A stretch of 32,139 bases of DNA, taken from Phycisphaerae bacterium. Lineage in GTDB: Bacteria; Planctomycetota; Phycisphaerae; UBA1845; UTPLA1. Both the position numbers and the translations under genes were made by a program. Of this stretch, positions 13,685 to 20,793 are shown piece after piece. Location: assembly GCA_016935885.1 (NCBI GenBank), contig JAFGQA010000346.1, forward strand, positions 1 through 32,139, read 5' to 3'. The first letter of the stretch is position 1. The number at the start of each line of letters is the position of its first letter. A model generated the notes under the pieces. The model was given only the letters and a program-made list of their open reading frames with translations, made no database searches and was not told the DNA's origin.

Positions 13685-15127
13685 TCACTCCTCCGCCTGC
13701 GCCGGGCCACGTTCGCGGTGCTTGGACCCTGTCTCACGCGCCGCGGAATCGCCGGCCTTCTCGGGACCCCCCTTCGATGCGACCTCGGCATCATCGCCTT
13801 CCAACTCCGCCAGGATCGCCGCCTCGTCGTCGGACATGGCCGACTCGGCCATGCCAACCTCAAGACTGCTCACCAGATCGTCGCTGACGTTAAGTTGCTC
13901 GATGATCTCCTCCGCATTGACCGCAGCCTCGGTCAACTCCTCACTGCTCGGCATTTGTGCGACGCTGCCGGTCTGGGCGAGTTCCAGGTTATGAATGTGC
14001 GTGCTGATGACGTTGATCTGCTTGCTAACCATCGCGGCGCTGGTGTTGCAGCGCGAGATGTCCTTTCGCAGACGCGAGATCTGCGCGGCCATCCGCCGCT
14101 TCGCCACCTTGGACGAGGAGGCCTTGCCCTCATCGCGGAGTTGCTCTTCCTTCTTCTCGAGCTTGGCGATGTCCTCGTACATCCGGTCCAGCCGGCCCGA
14201 AAGCGCGGCCCGCCGCTCGGACAACACATTGACCTTCTTGGCCTCCTCGCCGTCCTTCGAGAAGAGGCTCCTGATCCACTCAGCCAACGACATCGAATCG
14301 TCCTCCACGTCGGACAACACAGGTGCGCCGCGGAACAACATCGCCTCGCCTGATCGCTTCGACACGTGCAGCTCGGGGTCGGCCCTCGCCGCCTGCTCGA
14401 ATGCGTTTCGCACAAGCGCTTCCGGCAGTTCCATCTGCTTGGCGATGGCGCTCGCCGTCAGCCCGCCGGTCAACAGGTCGGAGCTGCGATCCTTGATCTC
14501 CTGCCGGACGCGATCAAGCTTCTGGAGCGCGTGCTCCGGATCAAACAGCTTACACAGCCGCTCGTCCAGGTTCTTATCGGTGCTCGCGACGCGCCATCCG
14601 CCGTCCTCCCGCGGCTCAATCAGCACCAGCCTGACATTGCCCATCTCCGGCGGTGTATTCCAGACGTCCTCCTCGAAGCCGCTCGGGCTGCACACGCCGA
14701 TCAGATGGGGTGCCTTGGCGTCTCGCACGAGGTCCCGCACGTGATCGGCCAATTCCGAGAGCGAGACCGGTGGGGCCGGGTCGTTCGAGTCCAACAGCGG
14801 CCCGGGCGGCGTCAACACGCTCGCCACGGTTACGCTTCTGAGGCGTTTTCCGAAGATCCAGCGGCGCTCGTAGCCGCGGATGGTAAACCCGCGACCATGC
14901 GGCATGCCCGCGAACCGATCGCGATCGAAGATGCGTCGATCGACCATCGCTGCGCGGAGACGCTCGCTGCAATCATGTTCCTCCCGCTTGAACCATGTGC
15001 CCGCGATCAATCGGCTGCCCGCGTCCTTCAGCTTGGCCTGCACGCCCGCCAGGTAGCCGGACTCGACCTCCTTTGCGTATGTCGCCACCGTCTTCATTTG
15101 CTCGCAAGCCAATGCGTGCCGTTGCAT
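13685..15127 (-). CDS. Winged-helix/ESCRT-III-like fusion protein C (CHMP7-like layout)
   Basis: The protein has up to 480 residues. Residues ~11-195 form an unrecognised alpha/beta domain. Residues ~215-268 look like a winged helix (LTASAIAKQMELPEALVRNAF, then a strand pair ELHVSKRSGEAMLFRG). Residues ~279-450 repeat the ESCRT-III plan: MSLAEWIRSLFSK, a charged helix, a break at DEGKASSS, a long helix, then acidic helices. The segment MSDDEAAILAELEGDD resembles the DEDELLAELE stretch of Snf7/CHMP4. Winged helices joined to an ESCRT-III core are known in eukaryotic CHMP7 and link ESCRT-II to ESCRT-III functions. The neighbours are protein B downstream and the zinc-ribbon/kinase pair upstream. 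An internal ATG at 15097 (MKTVATYAKE) is an alternative start; neither has a strong ribosome site. Confidence 0.65.
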   Translation of the reverse strand: MQRHALACEQMKTVATYAKEVESGYLAGVQAKLKDAGSRLIAGTWFKREEHDCSERLRAAMVDRRIFDRDRFAGMPHGRGFTIRGYERRWIFGKRLRSVTVASVLTPPGPLLDSNDPAPPVSLSELADHVRDLVRDAKAPHLIGVCSPSGFEEDVWNTPPEMGNVRLVLIEPREDGGWRVASTDKNLDERLCKLFDPEHALQKLDRVRQEIKDRSSDLLTGGLTASAIAKQMELPEALVRNAFEQAARADPELHVSKRSGEAMLFRGAPVLSDVEDDSMSLAEWIRSLFSKDGEEAKKVNVLSERRAALSGRLDRMYEDIAKLEKKEEQLRDEGKASSSKVAKRRMAAQISRLRKDISRCNTSAAMVSKQINVISTHIHNLELAQTGSVAQMPSSEELTEAAVNAEEIIEQLNVSDDLVSSLEVGMAESAMSDDEAAILAELEGDDAEVASKGGPEKAGDSAARETGSKHRERGPAQAEE

Positions 15128-15236
15128 CCACGGCCGGGGGAACCACGATCAATCATCGCCTCGAGACAATGTCCCACCCTGAAGAAGCCGTCAACGGGGC
15201 AGTCCTTGCCCGTGTCGCCCACTACACAGTCTGCGC

Positions 15237-15551
15237 TCATGTTCGCGGGCGGCCGCACATTCGGCAGAACCGGGCGTGCGGCGGATTCATGGTCCGGCAG
15301 TCCTGGCCCGCACACTGCCACTGCCCTGCGGTGGTCGAACCGCCCAAAAACGTGTCACGCGGCGGACGTGGGGACTGATCGTCTCGAAACGCCTCAAACG
15401 TGCCGCGTCGCCCTCGCATTCTCGGGCCGGCGCGCGGACCTCGCCACCGCGTTTGCTTCTGGCGCGCAATCGAGTGCAGAATCGCGACGAATACCACCAC
15501 CACGAGGAGGATCAACACGGATTCGCCGATTGCGCTACTCATATAGCACAT
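15237..15551 (-). CDS. Membrane-anchored zinc-ribbon protein
   Basis: The 104-residue protein has one N-terminal membrane helix (VLILLVVVVFVAILHSI), a basic Arg/Gly/Pro linker and a C-terminal four-cysteine ribbon (CAGQDC...FCRMCG) of the RanBP2/DZR kind. It starts six bases after the kinase stop codon, so the two are almost certainly co-translated. The ribbon resembles those in the kinase tail, suggesting the proteins meet at the membrane through similar modules. A second in-frame ATG lies at 15542. Confidence 0.7.
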   Translation of the reverse strand: MCYMSSAIGESVLILLVVVVFVAILHSIARQKQTRWRGPRAGPRMRGRRGTFEAFRDDQSPRPPRDTFLGGSTTAGQWQCAGQDCRTMNPPHARFCRMCGRPRT

Positions 15552-15557
15552 GCCGCG

Positions 15558-16628
15558 CTACCCCAGGTTCGCCGGCAGCTGCGCGCCACAAAACACACAG
15601 AACCTGTCCTCCGCTGCGGGATACGCGTCGCACTTTGGGCAGCGGCGCGGCCCCGCAACGACCTGCGTACCACACATGATGCAGAAGTTGTCACCCACCT
15701 CGACGGCCGCCTTGCAGGACGAACACGTCCGGCTTCGTCCTTCGCCCATCATCGGGCCGGATGTCGGCGGGAACACTCGAGGACCGGGCCACACCACCGG
15801 AGGCACGCTCGACGACTCAATGGTCTGCAAGACCTCCGTAGCGTTGGGGAATCGTCGTTCCCGCCGCGTGTAGAGCCGCGAGTAGACCGGATCAACCCAC
15901 GAAGGCAGGCCCTCACGGAGGTGCGACGGCATGTCGCTGCCGCTGGGGCGATCGCCGCACAACATCTCGAACAAAACGATGCCAACGGCATACAAATCAC
16001 TCCGCTCGTCCGTTTCTCGGCCGTCGCGCTGCTCCGGGGCCATGTAGGCCAATGTGCCGGATATGCTGCGGCCCTCCTCGGACAACAGGCTGCCAGACTG
16101 CATGATGCTCGTTGTCGTGATCTGGCCCGCGCGGCCGAGGCCGAAATCCGTCACCTTGACATCTTCGGCCTCGATTTCCTCCGTCGGCTTGGCCCTGCCG
16201 CCGGCAATCAGGATGTTGGCCGGCTTGATGTCGCGATGGATCACGCCGTTCTGGTGGGCGTGCTCCAAGGCGCGCAGGATGCCGCAGGCGACCCGCCGGG
16301 CCGCTCGGATCGGCATTCCGGATGGATGTTGATCCACCAACTCCCGCAATGACGGACCGTCCACGAACTCCATAGTCAGATAGGGAATCTCCGCATACGG
16401 GTCCATGCCGATGGCCCGGACGATGTTGGGATGCCTGAGTCCGTGGATCGTCAAGCCTTCCTTTTGCAGGTTGCGGACAAACTGGGAGTCGGTCGGGATC
16501 TTGATGGCGACCACGGTGTCGTTCCACATGTGGTGATGCGCCTTCCACACCTGGCCGAAGCTTCCCGCCCCGATCTGCTCGTCCAACACGTATTCACTGA
16601 TACGGTCGCCAGCCTGTGGCCCGGTCAT
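15558..16628 (-). CDS. Ser/Thr protein kinase with two C-terminal zinc ribbons
   Basis: The 356-residue protein has a complete Hanks-type kinase domain at ~10-272: glycine loop IGAGSFGQV, Lys43 in VAIK, HRDIKPAN with Asp133, DFG at 161-163 and APE at 197-199. The tail lacks a membrane helix. It holds two four-cysteine ribbons at ~302-319 (CSSC, CIMCG) and 330-347 (CPKC, CVFCG). Most bacterial Hanks kinases have extracellular sensor domains, so this is a cytosolic kinase with a zinc-ribbon docking tail. It is the second gene of the ESCRT-III-like operon and could phosphorylate the polymer subunits. A GAGGA ribosome site lies eight bases before the ATG. Confidence 0.93.
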   Translation of the reverse strand: MTGPQAGDRISEYVLDEQIGAGSFGQVWKAHHHMWNDTVVAIKIPTDSQFVRNLQKEGLTIHGLRHPNIVRAIGMDPYAEIPYLTMEFVDGPSLRELVDQHPSGMPIRAARRVACGILRALEHAHQNGVIHRDIKPANILIAGGRAKPTEEIEAEDVKVTDFGLGRAGQITTTSIMQSGSLLSEEGRSISGTLAYMAPEQRDGRETDERSDLYAVGIVLFEMLCGDRPSGSDMPSHLREGLPSWVDPVYSRLYTRRERRFPNATEVLQTIESSSVPPVVWPGPRVFPPTSGPMMGEGRSRTCSSCKAAVEVGDNFCIMCGTQVVAGPRRCPKCDAYPAAEDRFCVFCGAQLPANLG

Positions 16629-16692
16629 GGCCTAATCCTCACTCGCGCGCCCTTCGTCTGGGCGGTCGTCCCCTGCGCCGGTGGGACGAGAT

Positions 16693-17103
16693 TCATGACT
16701 CCACGTGCCTCGCCAATGACTCACAAATCACATAATTGTAAGCCCCTGCGGCGAGGAAACCAAGCAACAGCACGATCCACGTCAACGTGCCGGAGCCGAT
16801 GAAGTCCCCCAGGAAGAACGCGAACACGATGTCGATCACACAATACGCGGCAATGACGGCGATGCTCAGCGCGGCCGCGCCGTTCGTGGACAGTCTGCTG
16901 GATTGGAACCCCAACAGCGGCCTCATGAACAGGTAGCTCGACCACGGCAGCGCCGCGGCCACGACAATCCACAGCAGGGTCAGCTTGACCACGTGGCCGA
17001 ACGCCTTGACCGCCTCGGGGTGCTTGTAGCACCAGTACCCGCCGGCGGCAATGGCCAAGAAGATGATCGCCGCGGCGATCTTTGTCCCGACGAACTTGCC
17101 CAT
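16693..17103 (-). CDS. Four-helix membrane protein, first gene of the operon
   Basis: The 136-residue protein has four hydrophobic segments at roughly residues 7-23, 40-58, 75-98 and 105-128, with short loops. No family is recognised. It precedes the kinase by 64 bases on the same strand and probably starts the operon, since the other side is a long repeat-rich gap facing the divergent efp gene. A GTG at 17118 in the same frame is an alternative start. A TATAGT at about 17153-17158 on the minus strand might be a promoter -10, but no good -35 was found. Confidence 0.65.
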   Translation of the reverse strand: MGKFVGTKIAAAIIFLAIAAGGYWCYKHPEAVKAFGHVVKLTLLWIVVAAALPWSSYLFMRPLLGFQSSRLSTNGAAALSIAVIAAYCVIDIVFAFFLGDFIGSGTLTWIVLLLGFLAAGAYNYVICESLARHVES

Positions 17104-17344
17104 TTCCGCGAGAATCACAGTCCTGCCCTCATCACACGCATCCCTACACCATAACTATAACCGCAGTTCGCCCCTGTGCGCCTACAAAGGCAGGATCGCT
17201 TTAGAATGCCGCCAGAAGCCCGCTCCGGCACTGCCGTGCTGCCGACTGTGGCACCGCTGTCCCGGCGATTGTGGCGCCACCGTCCCGGCGGTGTTGGTTG
17301 GGCATCGTGTGCCGCTGGCGGCTTGTCCGCATACGTGTTCAGCC

Positions 17345-17614
17345 TTCAAACGCGGTGAAACGGGGAACGAATGACACGCCCGACAGGGGCGCGTCGTTCA
17401 TCACCCGTGCGAACAAGCTGGAACCGCTGGTACGAGAATCCTCTCTCGTACCCACTTCCGGTGGGAGTCCTTTCCCACACCTCGACACAAGGGGCCGAGA
17501 AGGGATTCTCGGCCCAGGGATTCTCGGCCCAGGGATTCTCGGCCCAGGGATTCTCGGCCCAGATGCCCACGGGTAAGCTCCGCCGCCGCCGCCGGCTCCG
17601 CGTACCCATACCAC
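17345..17614 (+). repeat. Composite repeat: GACACGCC hairpin, three-hairpin element, CACGGGTAAGCTCCGCC tail
   Basis: The order is a hairpin module around GAACGAATGACACGCC, then the three-hairpin element from 17426, then the tail CCCACGGGTAAGCTCCGCCG. The same three modules occur in the same order at about 25378-25628. At 29940-30030 the first and last occur without the middle one. The element is therefore modular. Confidence 0.7.
17501..17562. repeat. 15-bp tandem expansion (AGGGATTCTCGGCCC)
   Basis: Four head-to-tail copies of AGGGATTCTCGGCCC run from 17501 to 17560. The unit is the right half of the CCGAGAA...TTCTCGG hairpin that occurs once in the related copies, so this is a local expansion. 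Confidence 0.9.
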
Positions 17615-17885
17615 CCCGCTCAACACGCACTTGTCTGCCAGTGCCGCCCAAACACGTCGACAAAGGCACGGGCAGACAGGCTGCCCGTGACACCCACGCA
17701 CGAGGTTTGCCCCCGTTTTCCTGGTGCCCACACGGCCACACCCACAGCATTGAAGGCCCTTGACGAAGCGGCGGGGCCATGCGATAGAATGCTGCTCTGG
17801 TTTTCAGTAGATCATCGCTCCTGAGGTAATGATCAACGAGTCCCGATCGGCGACCACGCCGACGATTTCCAGCCGGGGAAAAGCC

Positions 17886-18443
17886 ATGCCCAAAGCGGTT
17901 GACATTCGGAGAGGGCAGGCCGTCATGCACGAGGGCCAGCTGTGGATCGTGCACGAGGCGACCCACGTTGCCAAGGGGAACAAGGGCAGCTACATGAAGA
18001 TGAAGCTGAAGCACTTCAAGCAAGGCAACGTGGTCGATTTCCGTTTCAACGTTAACGACAAGGTCGAGGTACCCTACGTCGAAGACAAGCCCTACGAATT
18101 CCTCTACCGCGAAGGAGACAGCTTCGTCCTCATGGACACGGAGACGTACGACCAGCTCAGCGTCGCGGCGGACCTGGTGCCCGATGGCGAGAAGTTCCTC
18201 AAGGGCAATGAGCAAATCGCCTGCAAGATCATGGACGGCGAGATCATCGGCGTCGAGCTACCCAACACCGTCGAACTCGAGGTCGCCGAGGCCCCGCCCG
18301 TCGTCAAGGGCGCCACGGCCACGAACCAGAGCAAAGAAGTCACCATGGAGACCGGCTACAAGGTCCGCGTCCCCCCGTTCATCACCACCGGCGAAGTCCT
18401 CCGCATCGACACGCGCACCGGCGATTACATCGAACGCGCATAG
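17886..18443 (+). CDS. efp: Elongation factor P
   Basis: The 185-residue length and three-domain beta layout match EF-P, which binds between the ribosomal P and E sites and rescues stalling at polyproline stretches. The N-terminal KOW-like domain includes VMHEGQLWIVHEATHVAKG. The tip loop GNKGS carries Lys33, the position normally modified or left bare. The C-terminal end GEVLRIDTRTGDYIERA is diagnostic. The ATG at 17886 follows a GGGGA tract; an upstream in-frame ATG at 17829 would add a non-conserved tail. No EpmA/EpmB or EarP gene is nearby. Confidence 0.97.
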   Translation: MPKAVDIRRGQAVMHEGQLWIVHEATHVAKGNKGSYMKMKLKHFKQGNVVDFRFNVNDKVEVPYVEDKPYEFLYREGDSFVLMDTETYDQLSVAADLVPDGEKFLKGNEQIACKIMDGEIIGVELPNTVELEVAEAPPVVKGATATNQSKEVTMETGYKVRVPPFITTGEVLRIDTRTGDYIERA

Positions 18444-18566
18444 AGCCGTTGCCGCGCGGCCACGAGGGACGGGGGGCCATCTCCACGCTTGTATTCACCA
18501 AGCCGCCGCGGATATTTCCGCCTGCCGACTTCTCTCCTGATGCAGGTTCGGACATCGATCGGGTGG

Positions 18567-19874
18567 TCATGCCCCCACGTCGCCGACGATCCAGAACCGG
18601 TTCTTCCCGGCAGCCTTGGCTCGAAGAAGTGCTCGGTCCGCGGTCTCTATCAACTCGGTGGCGGTGCGGGCGTCCCACGGATAGTGGGCGATGCCGCCGC
18701 TGATGGTCAGCCGGCCGCTGGCCTCGGGGCCGAGGCGCTCGAAGGTGTGGTTCTTCAGCGCCTCGCGGAACCGGTGAACGACGTCGAGCACGGCCTCCGG
18801 ATGGCGCGATCCGACGGTGCGCGGGCCCTCCGGATCCCAAAACGCCACCACGAACTCGTCGCCGCCGTACCGCGCCACCATGTCCGTGTCGCGGCTGCAC
18901 TGCACAAACAGGCGGCCGACGTCGCGGAGGATCTCGTCACCCGCGTCGTGGCTGTACTCATCGTTGTAACGTTTGAAGTCGTCGATGTCGAAGTAGAGGA
19001 CGGTCACGGTCGAGCGTGCCCGTGTTGCCTCGGCGAGCTTGTCCTCAAGGAACTCGATCAGTCGCCGCCGGTTTGGCAGACCGGTCAGATCGTCGGTCAT
19101 GGCGAGTCGCCGCCATTCCTCGGCCCGCCGAGCACCCGCCACCATACGGCCGAACAGCACGCCATAATGGCGAAGCTTGGCCGTGTCCTCGTGCGTATAG
19201 CCTCCCGCGCAGCATTTGCCGACCCGGATTTGCCCGATAGGCTGCTCGTCGTCGCTGATGGGTTCGGTCAGCACGGCATCGAATTGACCATGACTGACGC
19301 GGCCTGCGCCCCCCGTCTTGCCATCGAGCACGATGGTCGTGCTCTCGGCATTCAAGGCCGCGCAGACCAGGGTTGCCATGGCATCCGGCACGCCGGCGTC
19401 GCCCGCAATCAACCGTGGAAGCACGTCCGCGAGCCGGGCGAGCTCCTCAGCCGAAGGCACAGGCGCGACGATCGGGGTCTCAATCCATCGTTCCTGTGTG
19501 GGCCTCGAAGGGATCCCGAGCGCCCGTTCAAGCTCGGCCCGCTCGGGCGGAAAGATGACGTAATCATCGGCGCCGTGGGAGAGCAGGCTGCGTCCGATGT
19601 GTTCGTAGGCGGGCTCACAGCAGAATACGACCGGCGCGTCTCCCGCGGCCGCCTTCATCGCGGCAATGGCATCCCCGATGTTACGACAAGATACGTCGTG
19701 TCCGACGAGGACCGCCCGCGTCGGCGCCTGGCGAATCTCAGCGATCCCGGCGAGGTAACCGCGAACGCCGATGATCGCCTGCGGCGCGAAGCACCTCTGG
19801 ACGATGGGCCCGAGTCGCTTAAGGTCCGCCACGACCAGCAAACGGGCTTCGGGAGCGGAATCGCTCTGGATCAC
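18567..19874 (-). CDS. Diguanylate cyclase with receiver-like and GAF-like domains
   Basis: The 435-residue protein has a receiver-like N-terminal domain (~10-115; strands RLLVVAD and AVLVGHD, tail DDYVIFPP), a GAF-like middle (~145-250) and a GGDEF domain at ~255-430. The active-site motif is intact (RYGGDEF, 337-341), and an RxxD product-inhibition site (RDTD, 328-331) lies five residues before it. It should make cyclic di-GMP. A short insertion follows GGDEFVVAFW. The start is GTG, overlapping the upstream gene's stop by four bases, so it is coupled to the receiver-like protein upstream. No EAL or HD-GYP gene is nearby. Confidence 0.92.
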   Translation of the reverse strand: MIQSDSAPEARLLVVADLKRLGPIVQRCFAPQAIIGVRGYLAGIAEIRQAPTRAVLVGHDVSCRNIGDAIAAMKAAAGDAPVVFCCEPAYEHIGRSLLSHGADDYVIFPPERAELERALGIPSRPTQERWIETPIVAPVPSAEELARLADVLPRLIAGDAGVPDAMATLVCAALNAESTTIVLDGKTGGAGRVSHGQFDAVLTEPISDDEQPIGQIRVGKCCAGGYTHEDTAKLRHYGVLFGRMVAGARRAEEWRRLAMTDDLTGLPNRRRLIEFLEDKLAEATRARSTVTVLYFDIDDFKRYNDEYSHDAGDEILRDVGRLFVQCSRDTDMVARYGGDEFVVAFWDPEGPRTVGSRHPEAVLDVVHRFREALKNHTFERLGPEASGRLTISGGIAHYPWDARTATELIETADRALLRAKAAGKNRFWIVGDVGA

Positions 19875-20701
19875 GACGCACCCTCCCCATCACCATGATC
19901 AGTCTGCCGCGCACTCTCCTCGCACGCCTCACTGCTACCCAGCAGGGCGTTCATCTCCTCGGGAGACAGCGCCGGTTTGCCCGCGTCAGCCATTGGCTGT
20001 GACGCGTTGGAGGTCGATACAGGCCCGGCTGTTGGTTGGACCGGCACGGCTGGCGTGCTCGAGCCGGCCGCGGGAGGTGAGGGAACCTCGGCGGGCGGTG
20101 CCTCGCGCGAACTCGCACCGGGCGGCCTCCGGCGGACGACCCGTTCCATGGTTCGGGGATCGTCGCTGGCCATGCGGTCGCGGACGGCCTCGTGGAGTGA
20201 CGGGCCGGCCGGGGCGGATTCGGGTCCTCCGTCGGTGGAAAGGGTGTTGCGTTGCAAGGTTGGCTGCGCTGCATCGGGAACGGGCTCATCTGGTGGATGG
20301 CCGGCCGGAGGAACCAAGGCTGGAGCAAGCTCGGTCGTAATAGACGCGACGATCGAGGCAACGTCCACCGGCCGCACGCCGGCGTCACAGGTCGCCAGTC
20401 GTTGCCCTGTTCCCTCTAACAACGGCACCATGACTTCGACAGAGGGGTAATAGCGAGCCGCGACCCGCTGGAATGACAATTCGTTGTCGTCGAGTATTCG
20501 CACGTCCAGGATGACGCGGCTGATGTTCTCGCCCAGTGCAAGCTGGGCCATTGCGGTATAGGCGTCCCGGACGACCTTCACGTGGGCCCCGGCGCCGGTC
20601 AGTGCCGTGACGCAAGCGCGGACCGGCTCGTCATCCGGATCGCAGACGATCAGGACAACAGATCGCTGATGGCTCCTTGGTTGCAGCGTCCGAGCCGCCA
20701 T
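19871..20701 (-). CDS. Receiver-like protein with long disordered tail and FliM-like end motif
   Basis: The 276-residue protein has an N-terminal receiver-like fold (~10-125: VVLIVCDPDDEPVRACV, HVKVVRDAY, ISRVILDVRILDDN). Asp in VILDVR is the likely phosphoacceptor position. A Pro/Ala/Ser-rich tail of ~140 residues follows. Near the end is LSPEEMNALLG, close to the LSQDEIDALL motif found at the start of flagellar FliM, where it binds phospho-CheY. It is translationally coupled to the diguanylate cyclase. The ATG at 20701 is chosen over a TTG at 20722. A partner-binding role for the end motif is inferred. Confidence 0.7.
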   Translation of the reverse strand: MAARTLQPRSHQRSVVLIVCDPDDEPVRACVTALTGAGAHVKVVRDAYTAMAQLALGENISRVILDVRILDDNELSFQRVAARYYPSVEVMVPLLEGTGQRLATCDAGVRPVDVASIVASITTELAPALVPPAGHPPDEPVPDAAQPTLQRNTLSTDGGPESAPAGPSLHEAVRDRMASDDPRTMERVVRRRPPGASSREAPPAEVPSPPAAGSSTPAVPVQPTAGPVSTSNASQPMADAGKPALSPEEMNALLGSSEACEESARQTDHGDGEGAS

Positions 20702-20793
20702 TTGGAATTCCCGCTCTCCCAAACGAGTCTACGGGTGATTCTTTTCCGAGTCAAAACTTGCGGACTGGGGCGGGGTTCGTAATATTCTGTCGC

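Larger units (their letters stand above)
17119..17885. other. Divergent intergenic region filled with repeats
   Basis: This 767-base gap lies between the operon start and efp. It holds a hairpin-rich stretch at 17220-17300, the composite repeat at 17345-17614, and a perfect CACGGGCAG/CTGCCCGTG hairpin at about 17668-17690. Near the efp side is a weak promoter candidate (TTGACG at 17760-17765 and TAGAAT at 17785-17790, spacer 19). Open frames through it are translated repeat. Confidence 0.6.

Noticed and set aside
13518..13685. Calling the ESCRT-III-like proteins PspA or Vipp1
   Set aside because: The residue patterns (acidic tails, MIM1-like end, LAELE segment, winged-helix fusion) look closer to Snf7/CHMP, though PspA-like ancestry stays the main alternative until a profile search is run.
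15276..16352. 358-codon plus-strand frame opposite the kinase
   Set aside because: It mirrors the kinase gene and lacks any family motif.
17346..18215. 289-codon minus-strand frame across efp and the upstream repeats
   Set aside because: Half is the complement of efp and the other half is translated 15-bp tandem repeat.
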